A DNA stretch of 64,000 nt from UBA2942 sp045127535 (GTDB lineage: Bacteria > Bacillota > Clostridia > Lachnospirales > Lachnospiraceae): NCBI GenBank assembly GCA_045127535.1, contig JBGVQN010000001.1, positions 32,589 through 96,588 of the forward strand, in the 5' to 3' direction. The notes below the pieces were generated by a model. It had not been told where the DNA came from. It worked only from the letters and a program-made list of their open reading frames with translations, and searched no databases. Position 1 is the first letter of the stretch. Each line of letters starts with the position of its first letter. A program made the translations under genes and the position numbers. Shown here piece after piece: positions 27,406 through 37,315 of this stretch.

Positions 27406-27518
27406 CATGGTATTACAAAGATTTTAGACAGTAATACCATGTGTAATACAGGTTATTAAGTTGTAATACCAGCGGTAGTACAGGTATTTTTCTGTAATGC
27501 GGAGCGTATTACAGAAAA
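27406..27518. repeat. GTAATAC repeat cluster, candidate centromere
   Basis: CATGGTATTAC (27406-27416) and GTAATACCATG (27431-27441) are perfect inverted copies. Further GTAATAC copies lie at 27443 and 27463. TTTTCTGTAAT / ATTACAGAAAA (27488-27518) makes an 11-bp stem. The cluster sits directly downstream of the parM/parR-like pair, where a plasmid centromere is often found. Function is inferred from position. Confidence 0.55.
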
Positions 27519-27520
27519 TT

Positions 27521-27606
27521 GCCCCGCAGGGGCATATATACAGAGGGTCTTAGGGGGATTTCTCATCCCCCTAACCAGATTTTGTAAAACGCATGGCGTT
27601 TTACGT
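27521..27606. other. Candidate origin of transfer (oriT)
   Basis: Just ahead of the mobC-relaxase pair are GCCCC / GGGGC, TTAGGGGGA / TCCCCCTAA (27550-27574), and GTAAAACGC / GCGTTTTAC (27585-27605), the last nested inside a CCAGAT / ATCTGG pair. Clustered inverted repeats immediately upstream of the nicking proteins are typical of an oriT. No nick site could be identified by sequence alone. Confidence 0.45.
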
Positions 27607-27735
27607 ATCTGGCAAATTCTCTACACACAGGTTTTGAAATTTGGACAGTTGAAGGAAACTGCTAATGACAGATAAAGAAAAAAACATAACAGGACAGCCC
27701 CTCGGCTGAACTGTTCAAAGAAACGAAGGAAGGGA

Positions 27736-28083
27736 TTGCTTATAGGACGAAGAGGACAATTGATTGAACCAAGGAAGAATTTTACCATCCGTTTGTCGGA
27801 TGAGGAACGGGAGCAGGCAGAGTATGATGCAAAAGCCAACAACATGAAATTATCAGATTATGTAAGATACCTGATTCTTCATGGTGGCAGGGTGGATATA
27901 ACACTTGCTCATGACAGACGGAATCTGATAAGTCAGATTTCCGGTCTTTGTAACAATTACAACCAGATGACAAGAACTGCCAATGGGTGTGGTTATGTAC
28001 TTGACGGTACCATGAGGATGGGAAATCAGCTGCTTGAACAGATAAAAGAATTACTACAGGAGGTGGTGAACGGATGGCAATAA
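27736..28083 (+). CDS. mobC: MobC-like mobilization accessory protein
   Basis: 115 aa. A ribbon-helix-helix N-terminus (KNFTIRLSDEEREQAEYDAK, then MKLSDYVRYLILHGG) is followed by the MobC-type helix ISQISGLCNNYNQMTR. MobC helps the relaxase open DNA at oriT. The start is probably the TTG at 27736 with GGAAGGG upstream. It overlaps the relaxase start by 10 bases, so the two are translationally coupled. Confidence 0.85.
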   Translation: MLIGRRGQLIEPRKNFTIRLSDEEREQAEYDAKANNMKLSDYVRYLILHGGRVDITLAHDRRNLISQISGLCNNYNQMTRTANGCGYVLDGTMRMGNQLLEQIKELLQEVVNGWQ

Positions 28084-30263
28084 CCAAGATGATGCATATG
28101 AAGGCGAGCAATAAGGCTCGAATAGACATTCATCTGGAGCATTCCATCACCTATATATTACAACCGAAAAAACTCGGAGATGCCAATCTGGCAGGCGGTA
28201 TCAACTGCCTGCCGGATATGTCTTACCAGCAGATGAAAGCAACCAAGCAGATGTTTGGAAAGACCGGCGGAAGGCAGGGGTATCATTTTGTCATATCCCT
28301 AAAGCCCGGAGAAGGTACATCGGAGATTATGTATGATATTGCCATGAGATTTGCCAAGGAGGCATTTTGTGGAGAGTATGAGGCTGTGGTGGCTGTCCAT
28401 ACGGATAGGGAACATCTGCATGCACACATCGTGATCAACAGTGTGAATATGGTGACGGGATATAAGTTTCAGTGCCGGGATGGTGACTGGAAATACAAAT
28501 TTCAGCCCATTACCAATAAACTTTGTGAAGAATACGGACTGCATATCACTCCGGCTGAATACAGTAAGGAACCGAAGAACATGGCAAGACCACAGTGGGA
28601 ACGGGAACAGGTATTTTCTGAATGGATAAAACAGGATGCTTTTGTTTGTGCCATTAATGCGGAAAATATGGAGCATTTTATTTTTCTTCTGGAAAAGTCC
28701 GGATTTGAAGTGAAGCAGGGGAAGCATATCGCTGTGAAGGTTCCGGGGATGAAGCGGTTTAAAAGACTGGATACCATTTCAGAGGATTTTAGCAGAGAAA
28801 ATTTGGAAGCTATGTTTAAATATGGTGATGCGAGTCTGCTACATCCGGTAAATCGTACCACATCATTTCCGCTAGTAAGGAAAACTGTTCTTACACCATA
28901 TCAGAAAAAGTGCTATGCAAGAATGTATCGTTTGAGATTGGCAGAGAAAAAACGTTTTACTTATAAATCTGCGTATCTGTATGAGCAGATTAGGAAAATG
29001 CATGAGTTGCATGAAGAGTATCTGGTAATAGTTAAGTATGATGTGAAATCTTATATTGATTTGCTTGAGCTAAAGTTGCGATTACAGAGAGTGGATGAGG
29101 AACTATGCAGGGTGCAGAAGAAAATGTATCATGACCGGGCACAACAAAAGCGGTCCTGTAAGACAGAAGAAGATATGGCTTATTTTGAAGCTTCTGAGGA
29201 CGATTATCGGGAACGACTAGAACAGATAAAACTTCAAAAGAAGGATAATCTTAAGAAATTGAAAGCGGTGGAGCGGTGCCTTGTGAGGGATGGAAGTTTG
29301 TTGGAGACAGAACTAGAGTACCGGATACCGGTTGGTGATATGGAGGATATTGAGGAGATTGCATGGGATGAAGTACCGGCGAATCCGTATCGGGAGCAGG
29401 AAACAGTGGAAGTATTGGAAGAAAATATATCGGCGGTGTCAGAGCCGGTTGTAGATGAGATTGTGGTAGCAGATGTAATTCAGACATGTGAGGTTGAAGC
29501 AGTTGGAGAAATGGATATATTTACAGAGGTTACAGAAGTGGCAGTAAAGAATGCGGATGATATCAATGGTATTCATGATAGTGGAACAGGAATGTCTGGT
29601 AAGGTGGAAGTTGTTATTCCAGGTATGGAAATGATGAATGTTGGCATGGAGGTAACTGATGAAACTCAAATGATTACCTTTGTGGATGAGCCAATAGTTG
29701 TTAGAGATGATGAGGTAAGATCTGCTACTATGAGTGATGAATTCGACTTGGTACAGGATGATGTTCAGGAACACAAAGAAGAAGCAAAATTACCATTAAA
29801 TAAGGCTGAATATATGAAAATGAGTGTTGCTGAAAAAGTTCGCTGTTATCCATTTGATACAAGGGGAATAGATGCGGCATTCGAGGTGGTAAAGGCGTAT
29901 TTTGAAACTGTGGGGCTGAGTACGGATTTTAACTCTGTCTATGAAGAAGCAAATCTTCTGACGGAGTGTTATGAGAAACAGAAAGCAGAAGGATTTATTT
30001 GGGAACGAACAGAACAGGTAATAGAAAAGATTGATATGATGGGGATTGATGCAGGGAAGATTACAGAGTATTCATCAGATGTGTTATCTATGGTGTTTGG
30101 TTTTGAAGATATGGAGTATTATACTGGGATTAAGCTGTTTAATAAGGTGCTTGACAGGCTCGGTGTTGATATGGCACATCAGGAACGGTATGAAGTGTTT
30201 GACAGGATTTATGAGGAGGGGATGCGAGAGGAGAAGGTGGAATGTAAGATGCAGCGTAGGTGA
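28074..30263 (+). CDS. Relaxase/mobilization nuclease
   Basis: 729 aa. The N-terminal ~230 residues form the relaxase domain, with the histidine cluster HTDREHLHAHIVIN (three-His metal site, about residues 103-116), upstream GYHFVISLKPGEG, and a probable catalytic tyrosine in the first 60 residues (ITYIL). The C-terminal half is long, charged and less conserved, with glutamate-rich stretches around 420-560. It nicks oriT to start transfer. No coupling protein or type IV secretion genes lie nearby, so the element is at most mobilizable by a helper. Confidence 0.9.
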   Translation: MAITKMMHMKASNKARIDIHLEHSITYILQPKKLGDANLAGGINCLPDMSYQQMKATKQMFGKTGGRQGYHFVISLKPGEGTSEIMYDIAMRFAKEAFCGEYEAVVAVHTDREHLHAHIVINSVNMVTGYKFQCRDGDWKYKFQPITNKLCEEYGLHITPAEYSKEPKNMARPQWEREQVFSEWIKQDAFVCAINAENMEHFIFLLEKSGFEVKQGKHIAVKVPGMKRFKRLDTISEDFSRENLEAMFKYGDASLLHPVNRTTSFPLVRKTVLTPYQKKCYARMYRLRLAEKKRFTYKSAYLYEQIRKMHELHEEYLVIVKYDVKSYIDLLELKLRLQRVDEELCRVQKKMYHDRAQQKRSCKTEEDMAYFEASEDDYRERLEQIKLQKKDNLKKLKAVERCLVRDGSLLETELEYRIPVGDMEDIEEIAWDEVPANPYREQETVEVLEENISAVSEPVVDEIVVADVIQTCEVEAVGEMDIFTEVTEVAVKNADDINGIHDSGTGMSGKVEVVIPGMEMMNVGMEVTDETQMITFVDEPIVVRDDEVRSATMSDEFDLVQDDVQEHKEEAKLPLNKAEYMKMSVAEKVRCYPFDTRGIDAAFEVVKAYFETVGLSTDFNSVYEEANLLTECYEKQKAEGFIWERTEQVIEKIDMMGIDAGKITEYSSDVLSMVFGFEDMEYYTGIKLFNKVLDRLGVDMAHQERYEVFDRIYEEGMREEKVECKMQRR

Positions 30264-30381
30264 TGTGAAAATTTTGAAAAGGTGGAGTGAACTGTACTAA
30301 TTAAATGGTGCGTAATATTTTACATTTTCGAAATAAATGCATAATTCTAATTTTAGAAAAGCAAAAAATAAGGGTTTATAG

Positions 30382-30432
30382 AGGTCTCAAAATATGGTAT
30401 CATAATCATGATATGTTTTGAGACCTTTTTTG
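30382..30432 (+). terminator. Terminator after the mobilization genes
   Basis: AGGTCTCAAAATAT (30382-30395) pairs with ATATGTTTTGAGACCT (one bulged base), followed by a T run ending at 30432. It lies about 120 bases past the relaxase stop. Confidence 0.8.
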
Positions 30433-30452
30433 CAAGAAAAAGGGGATAAGAA

Positions 30453-31030
30453 ATGATTTGTGGATATACAAGAGTAAGTACAAAAACACAGGCAAAGGAC
30501 GGAAATAGCTTGGAAGCTCAGGAGGATGCGTTAAAAGGTGCAGGAACCTCGAAAATCTATAAAGAGGCATTTCTGGTACAACACAGAAAGAATGGAATTC
30601 GATAAGCTGATGGCCAAAATAGAAGCCGGAGATACAATGATGATAGCGAAGCTTGATAGAATTGCCAGAAGTGCTTCAGAAGGTTTTAGAGATGCTTGAT
30701 AAGGAAATCTTTGTCCATGTCTTAAAATATGGGAAAAATGGATAATACACCAACTGGAAAAAATTAATCTGCCAGATTATGTTTGCGATTGTAGAATTTG
30801 AGCAAGATATGATTGTGGAGAGAACATAAGAGGGCAGAGCGATAGCAAGGAAAAAAACTAATTATCATGAAGTTAGATCTAGAAAATATACGAAGAAACA
30901 GTTGGAGCATGCATTGGTGTTGTTTGAAAATCATAGTTATTTGCAGGTAATAGAACTGACAGGGATAAGTAAGGCGACTTTGGCAAGAACGAAAGCAAAA
31001 TGCAATACAAACACATGGTGTTACATGGAG
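30453..31030 (+). pseudogene. Serine recombinase (resolvase) remnant
   Basis: The reading MICGYTRVSTKTQAKDGNSL begins an intact resolvase N-terminus with its catalytic serine. Later fragments (FDKLMAKIEAGDTMMIAKLD, RIARSASEG, MDNTPTGK-like, FAIVEFEQDMIVERT) appear in shifted frames with stops between them. The C-terminal helix-turn-helix (LEHALVLFENHSYLQVIEL, then TGISKATLARTK) is in frame with the next gene. This is a multiply frameshifted gene of normal order and length. It may once have catalysed integration or resolution for the element. Confidence 0.85.
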
Positions 31031-31036
31031 GGAAAA

Positions 31037-34000
31037 ATGGGACAGTTTGAACGATTGTTGGTATATGTAAAAGGATTAAGTAGAAATAAATCAGAACAGG
31101 GAGCCTGGTTTGAAAATTTTATGAAACATGTATTTTTATCATCACCAGTCTATCAAGAGATATATGAGAATGTTTGGACATGGGCAGAGTTTCCGTATAA
31201 CGGAGGCAGGCATGATTATGGTATAGATTTGGTTGCCAAGGCAAAGGATTTAGATGAATATTATGCAATTCAATGTAAGTTTTATGATGAGGAGCATTCT
31301 GTATCAAAAAGTGATGTAGATACTTTTTTAACTGCGTCTGGTAAGCCATTTTATATTAAAGGTACACCTGTTAGATATGCAGGCAAAATTATTGTGTCTA
31401 CAACAGATAGGTGGTCGAGCACCGCTAATGAGATAATTGAAGGACAGATACCAGCGGTTACACGTATAAGGCTTAAAGATTTAAAGGAAATTGGTATTGA
31501 TTGGGAGAGTACATCAATAGATAATCTGTCTTCGATGAAACAGTCGAAAAAGAAGACAGTTCGCCCACATCAAAAGGTAGCTATTTCAAAGGTATTAGAT
31601 GGGTATAAAACGGCTGATAGAGGCAAGTTGATCATGGCTTGTGGAACGGGTAAGACATATACAGCATTGAAGATTGTTGAGGCGATAACAAAGGGGAATG
31701 GTAATGTATTATTTCTTGTGCCGTCAATATCATTATTAAATCAAACATTATTAGAATGGACTAAGGAGTGTAGTTATAATTATCAAGTGTATGCTGTTTG
31801 TTCAGATCCAAAGGTAACGAAGACAAATTCAGAAACTGTAGATAATTTAGCAGATACCATTGTACCTGCCACAACGAATGCGGAAAGTTTAGTTGAAGGG
31901 TACACTAATTTATGGAATGTGAGTAATAAAGAGAGTATCAGCTTCTTCTTCTCTACATATCAGTCAATAGATGTAATTTCAAGGTTTCAGAAACTAACAG
32001 GTGTAGAATTCGATATTACTATCTGTGATGAAGCTCATAGGACTACAGGTGTAACTTTAGCTGGTGAGAATGAAAGCAATTTTGTAAAAGTACATGATGA
32101 TAGTTTCATATATAGCAAAAAAAGATTATATATGACTGCTACACCTCGTATATATGGGGATTCAAGCAAACAAAAGGCAGCCGATAATAGTGCATTGTTA
32201 TGTTCTATGGACGATGAGACGGTATATGGTAAGGATTTTCATGTTCTAGGGTTTGCAGAGGCAGTATCAATGGGACTGTTGTCCGACTATAAGGTTATCG
32301 TTTTGGCAGTTGACGAGGGGTATGTAAGTAGGACATTACAGAATTTAATAACTAATTTAGATAGCGAACTTACGTTAGATGACAGTGTGAAAATTATTGG
32401 GTGTTTGAATGGATTATCTAAGAAAACAATTTTTGAGGGAGAAGAAAATTATTTTGAAAATGACCCCTACAAGATGAAGCGAGCTGTCGCATTTTGTAGT
32501 GATATAAAAGGTTCAAAGAAATTTGTTCAGTTATTTGGAGAAATCCAAGATGAACTAAAAATATATGGAGCAGATGATGATTTGGTATCTGTTGAGTTAC
32601 AACATGTAGATGGTACTCAAAATGCACTTTATCGTAAAGAGTGCATAGATTGGTTAAAGACAGATACTCTAGATGGAAAATGTAGGATATTGTCGAATGC
32701 ACGTTGCTTGTCAGAAGGTATAGATGTCCCTGCATTGGATGCAGTTATGTTTTTGAATCCAAGAAATTCTATTGTGGACATTATACAGTCAGTAGGAAGA
32801 GTAATGCGTAAGTCCGAGGGTAAAAACTATGGGTATATCATATTACCTATAGGTATTCCTGCTGGAACAGAGCCAGAAGAAGCTTTAAATGATAATAGAA
32901 AATATAAGATAGTTTGGGATGTTTTACAGGCATTACGGGCACATGATGATAGATTTAATAATACGGTAAACAAAATTGAATTGAACAGAAAGAAGCCTGA
33001 CAGGATTCAGATTATTGGTGTAACAGGTAGTGGCGATGATGAGACAGGTACAGGCAAGCAGGAATCGTATCGTCAGCTTACGATGAAATTTGAGGAACTC
33101 CAAAAATGGAAAGACAGCATATACGCAAAGATAGTAAAAAAGTGTGGATCAAGAAAATATTGGGAAAACTGGGCGAAAGATATAGCTGAAATTGCTAATA
33201 GACACATTAATGAGATAAATATACTGATTGAAAAGTCTGAAATAGCTGACAAATTCAATGAATTTTTATCTGCATTAAAGAACAACCTCAATTCATCTAT
33301 AGAAAAGGATGATGCGATAGAGATGCTTGCAGAACATATGATAACAAAGCCTGTATTTGATGCACTTTTTGAGGATTATGAGTTCATTAAGAGTAATCCT
33401 GTATCAGTAATAATGCAGGATATGTTAGATATATTAGATGAAAAGGCACTAGACAAAGAACAGGAAACATTAGATAAATTCTATTTGAGTGTGCAGGAAA
33501 GGGCTAAAGGTATTGATAATTCAGAGGGTAAACAGAAGATTATAATTGAGTTATATGAGCAGTTCTTTAAAAATGCATTACCTAAACAGGTTGCAAAATT
33601 AGGTATTGTATATACACCTATTCAGGTGGTTGATTTTATACTAAAAAGTGTTGAGGATATATTGCAAGAACGCTTTGGCTGTAGCTTAAACGATAAAGGT
33701 GTTCATATCCTTGACCCGTTTACAGGAACAGGAACATTTATTGTTCAGTTGCTTAGAAGTGGGATAATTAAGCCGGAAAACTTATTGTATAAATACTGTA
33801 ATGAAGTACATGCCAATGAGATAGTGCTGCTTGCATATTATATAGCGGCCGTAAACATAGAAGAGACCTTCCATGATTTGATGGGGGCAAAAGAATATAC
33901 TACATTTGAGGGTATTGTATTGACGGATACGTTTGCATTGTCAGAGAATTGGGATGATCAGAATGGAAAACCATTGAGTAAAGACAGCTTTTTGTTCCAT

Positions 34001-35887
34001 CAGAATTCGGAACGTGCTACTAAGGAGTTAGAGACAGATATAACAGTTATTGTGGGTAACCCTCCTTATTCCGTAGGACAAAAGTCAGGTAATGACAACA
34101 ATCAAAATGTATCATATAAACACCTTGATAAGACCCTTGCGGACACATATGTAGCAAAGTCAAAAGCTACACTTAACAGAAATGCATACGATACATACAT
34201 AAAAGCATTCAGATGGGCTACAGATAGAATCGGTGATAACGGAGTGATTGGTTTTGTTAGTAATGGCGCATATTTGGACAGTGTTGCATTAGATGGTTTT
34301 AGGCAATGCTTGTTAGAAGACTTTAATTCAGTGTATGTATTTAATCTTAGAGGCAATCAGCGTACATCAGGTGAACTTTCCCGAAAAGAAGGTGGTAAGA
34401 TTTTTGGATCAGGTTCCCGTACACCTGTTGCAATCACAATTTTGATCAGGAAGAAAGGTGTTAAGAAGGATGGGTTTGTCAGATATTATGATATAGGCGA
34501 TTACTTATCAAGGACAGACAAATTGAATATTATTAGTGAATTTGGAAGTATTAAAAACATAACTTGGAAATATTTGACGCCAAATGATAATAATGATTGG
34601 TTGAATCAGAGAAACCCTGATTTTATGAATTTCATCGCGTTAGGTGACAAAAAGAAGAGGGAAAAAGTAAGTGTATATTCAGATAATTATGCATCGGGAT
34701 TGTCAACAAATCGTGATGTATGGGTATATAATTTTTCTGAACAAAAATCAAAAGAGAATGCAGATAGAATGATAGATTTTTATAATAAGGAAAGAAAACG
34801 ATGTCATCAGATGTTTAATGAAAGTGTGACCAATGGTATTTGTCTGTCAGATGTTAAAGCGAGAGAGACATATATACAGAATATTAGGTCAAATGATGAG
34901 ACAAAGATAAGTTGGTCAAGGGGACTGTTTAAGAAATTCTGTAAGGACGAATCAATTCAGATGACAGAAGATATTAGAAAAGTAGGTTATAGACCATTTT
35001 GTAAAAAGAATTTAAGTTATAATTCTTCTATAATTGAAATGCCCTCTAAGTGGGATAAAATATATCCTGAAAGTGATACAGATAATTTGGTTATGTGTGT
35101 ATCAGGTGCTCCTATAAAAAAAGGTTTTTCTGTTTTAATGACAAATTGTATTCAAGATTTGAACTTTATGGAACATTCGTTATGTATGCCTATGTATATG
35201 TATGATAGGATTGATGAAGGTTTTTACAATGAACTGACATTGTTTGACTTTCTTGAGGAAGATGTAAAGTATAAGCCCAAATATAAGAAAAGGTATGCAA
35301 TATCAGATGCGTCATTAAAGAAGTTCCAAGAGGTATACGGAAATAGGGTAGATAAGGATGCTATCTTTTATTACATATATGCTGTGTTGCAATGTAAAGG
35401 GTATATATCTGCATACGAGGACAATCTCTCCAAAGAGATGCCAAGAATACCGATGTTAGATAAATTCATGGATTATGTAGAGATAGGTAAAGCACTGGCA
35501 GACTTGCATGTGAACTATGAAAGAATTATTTCACCTGATGAGTTAGGATTAGTTGTTCAGATGGATAAGCCTGAATATAGGGTCACAAAGATGAAGTTCA
35601 GAAAACAAGGTAAAGAGACTTGTAAAGATACCATCATATACAATGACTACATTACAATTAGCAATATACCCGAAAGAGCATTTGAATATGTTATAAATGG
35701 TAAATCTGCTATAGAGTGGCTTCTTGAAAGATATGCAGTAACAGTTAATAAGGCATCAGGCATAGTAGATGATCCAAATACTTATAAAGACAGTAAATAT
35801 ATTTTTGATTTACTGATATCTGTAATAGGTGTCAGTATAAAGACTCAAGATTTAATAGACAGTATGCCAGAGTATAAGGAGATATAA
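31037..35887 (+). CDS. Type ISP-like single-chain restriction-modification enzyme
   Basis: 1616 aa. Domain order matches the LlaGI/LlaBIII (Type ISP) family. First is an Mrr-like nuclease, with D64 in YGID and Q79-C80-K81. Next is a superfamily 2 translocase, with Walker A ACGTGKT at 201-207, DEAH at 331-334, motif III MTATPR, and motif VI SVGRVMRKSEG. Then comes an N6-adenine methyltransferase, with LDPFTGTGTF near 890 and NPPY near 1007. The C-terminal ~450 residues should be the target-recognition region. Such enzymes methylate one strand and translocate before cutting. The ATG at 31037 has GGAGGG upstream; the open frame above it belongs to the dead recombinase. All key residues appear intact. 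Confidence 0.93.
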   Translation: MGQFERLLVYVKGLSRNKSEQGAWFENFMKHVFLSSPVYQEIYENVWTWAEFPYNGGRHDYGIDLVAKAKDLDEYYAIQCKFYDEEHSVSKSDVDTFLTASGKPFYIKGTPVRYAGKIIVSTTDRWSSTANEIIEGQIPAVTRIRLKDLKEIGIDWESTSIDNLSSMKQSKKKTVRPHQKVAISKVLDGYKTADRGKLIMACGTGKTYTALKIVEAITKGNGNVLFLVPSISLLNQTLLEWTKECSYNYQVYAVCSDPKVTKTNSETVDNLADTIVPATTNAESLVEGYTNLWNVSNKESISFFFSTYQSIDVISRFQKLTGVEFDITICDEAHRTTGVTLAGENESNFVKVHDDSFIYSKKRLYMTATPRIYGDSSKQKAADNSALLCSMDDETVYGKDFHVLGFAEAVSMGLLSDYKVIVLAVDEGYVSRTLQNLITNLDSELTLDDSVKIIGCLNGLSKKTIFEGEENYFENDPYKMKRAVAFCSDIKGSKKFVQLFGEIQDELKIYGADDDLVSVELQHVDGTQNALYRKECIDWLKTDTLDGKCRILSNARCLSEGIDVPALDAVMFLNPRNSIVDIIQSVGRVMRKSEGKNYGYIILPIGIPAGTEPEEALNDNRKYKIVWDVLQALRAHDDRFNNTVNKIELNRKKPDRIQIIGVTGSGDDETGTGKQESYRQLTMKFEELQKWKDSIYAKIVKKCGSRKYWENWAKDIAEIANRHINEINILIEKSEIADKFNEFLSALKNNLNSSIEKDDAIEMLAEHMITKPVFDALFEDYEFIKSNPVSVIMQDMLDILDEKALDKEQETLDKFYLSVQERAKGIDNSEGKQKIIIELYEQFFKNALPKQVAKLGIVYTPIQVVDFILKSVEDILQERFGCSLNDKGVHILDPFTGTGTFIVQLLRSGIIKPENLLYKYCNEVHANEIVLLAYYIAAVNIEETFHDLMGAKEYTTFEGIVLTDTFALSENWDDQNGKPLSKDSFLFHQNSERATKELETDITVIVGNPPYSVGQKSGNDNNQNVSYKHLDKTLADTYVAKSKATLNRNAYDTYIKAFRWATDRIGDNGVIGFVSNGAYLDSVALDGFRQCLLEDFNSVYVFNLRGNQRTSGELSRKEGGKIFGSGSRTPVAITILIRKKGVKKDGFVRYYDIGDYLSRTDKLNIISEFGSIKNITWKYLTPNDNNDWLNQRNPDFMNFIALGDKKKREKVSVYSDNYASGLSTNRDVWVYNFSEQKSKENADRMIDFYNKERKRCHQMFNESVTNGICLSDVKARETYIQNIRSNDETKISWSRGLFKKFCKDESIQMTEDIRKVGYRPFCKKNLSYNSSIIEMPSKWDKIYPESDTDNLVMCVSGAPIKKGFSVLMTNCIQDLNFMEHSLCMPMYMYDRIDEGFYNELTLFDFLEEDVKYKPKYKKRYAISDASLKKFQEVYGNRVDKDAIFYYIYAVLQCKGYISAYEDNLSKEMPRIPMLDKFMDYVEIGKALADLHVNYERIISPDELGLVVQMDKPEYRVTKMKFRKQGKETCKDTIIYNDYITISNIPERAFEYVINGKSAIEWLLERYAVTVNKASGIVDDPNTYKDSKYIFDLLISVIGVSIKTQDLIDSMPEYKEI

Positions 35888-35984
35888 TTAGTAATGAGGT
35901 GTAATAATTTATAGCTTTATGGTTGATTGCTTAGCATGTTAAATAGCATCTGTACAGATAATTTGAAAAAATACAAGACAACGA

Positions 35985-36240
35985 ATAGAAATAGTTTTTA
36001 TTCAAAGTACAGATGCATCTAATAGAGTCGCAGGGATTTTTACGAGTGACAAGCGTTTGGAAGAATTGTTAAGTAAAAAGAGCTTGGTCATATAATCGTT
36101 CAGAACTGAAAATTCCAGGGGATCAAAAAGAGCTTGCGATAATTCATGGAATCTATGAATACATTATGCCAAGACCCTATGTGATTTATTAATTACATAG
36201 GGTCTTGTACTAGATATTCACAAGGGACTGCAGATAATGG
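35985..36240 (+). pseudogene. Decayed third Fic gene copy
   Basis: DNA here matches part of the Fic genes at 45.2 and 47.5 kb, including FTSDKRLEEL, the NRSE stretch and the YEYIMPRP region, but with frameshifts, a stop and an internal deletion. Only the N-terminal third remains; the HPF..GNGR active site is missing. It directly follows the Type ISP gene and runs into the AbiH remnant. Confidence 0.8.
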
Positions 36241-36249
36241 TAGAATAAT

Positions 36250-37222
36250 AGAAATATATATTTGCGGAGATGACAGGAACAACACGTTATATATAATTGG
36301 AAATAGATTTGATTTGGCACATGGATTAGAAACTAACTATTGGAAATTCAGGGAATTCCTAGAGGATAAGGATTCATTTTTTTTAATGCATTTGAAAATT
36401 TATATGATATCCAACCACTCGATGATACAGAACCATGGTATACAGATACTGCTCAGGAAAGATGGAATAAAGCTGTTGACAGGAAATTATGGAGTAAATT
36501 TGAAAAATCTATAGGGGAGCCTAATACTATGGAAATGATAGGACAGTTAGAAGTTGCGACAGAAAGAATGCCGTCCGTTGGTATTAGGAATCATATGGAT
36601 GTTTACTGGAAAGAGCAATTTGGTTTTATATCAAAATTGCAGGATTACGTAAAAGAGTGGATAGAAAATATCAATACAAGTAATATTAAGTGTAAAAAGA
36701 AAAGCATGGTAGGCAGTGATGATTTTTTTCAGTTTTAATTGTACGGATATATTAGAGAAGACGTATTGTATTGAAAATGTTCTACATATTTATGGTGGAG
36801 TAAGTTCAATTTGCGATATTCCACCAATTATGGGACATTGTAATAAGAAAGATATTGAGCAACATAGAGAATGGGCAAAAGATGTGGATGTGGAATATTT
36901 AGAAGCAGAAGCAAGAGTATTAGATGCAGTGGCTGATTATCTTGAAGTAATATATAAGGATACAAGAGAATGCATACTCTTAAATGGTGATTTTTTTAGA
37001 AGGCTTAATGATGTGAGAAGAGTTGTTTTCGGATGGTCTGGTGGGGGAGATATTCCATATCTGAAAGAAATAATTCGAAATATAGATAATGATACAAAGT
37101 GGACTGTTTATTGGCATGATGAAAAAGATTATAAATCATTATGTAGTGTATTTGAAAAAGAAGGTATTAGGGATAAGGAGATTATTGAATATATCCAATC
37201 TGATGATTTTTTGGATGCATAA
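36250..37222 (+). pseudogene. AbiH-family abortive-infection gene, frameshifted
   Basis: Three consecutive frames join into an AbiH-like protein. They are LYIIGNRFDLAHGLETNY (usually GNGFDLAHG), then NAFENLYDIQPLDDTEPWYT continuing to about 36720, then FNCTDILEKTYC with a VLHIYGG motif and a C-terminal VVFGWSGGGDIPYL. The shifts fall at a run of eight T (about 36377-36384) and at a second T-rich stretch (about 36723-36735). No start codon is visible in the first frame. AbiH proteins block phage growth in lactococci by an unknown mechanism. The two shifts in homopolymers could be decay, sequencing error, or switching. Confidence 0.75.
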
Positions 37223-37315
37223 ATATAAAGATTGCTAGAGGTTGTTTATATAGAGTAAAAAAATAATACGGAGTTAATTATTAAATTTAGCATGAATGAG
37301 AAAGAAGGTGTTGCA

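Noticed and set aside
27406..27520. Replication origin with iterons
   Set aside because: No replication protein gene lies nearby, and the repeats are more easily explained as a centromere or regulatory site for the ParM-like pair.
30902..31036. N-terminal extension of the Type ISP gene with a helix-turn-helix
   Set aside because: These codons are the C-terminal end of the broken serine recombinase that happens to be in frame; GGAGGG before the ATG at 31037 marks the true start.
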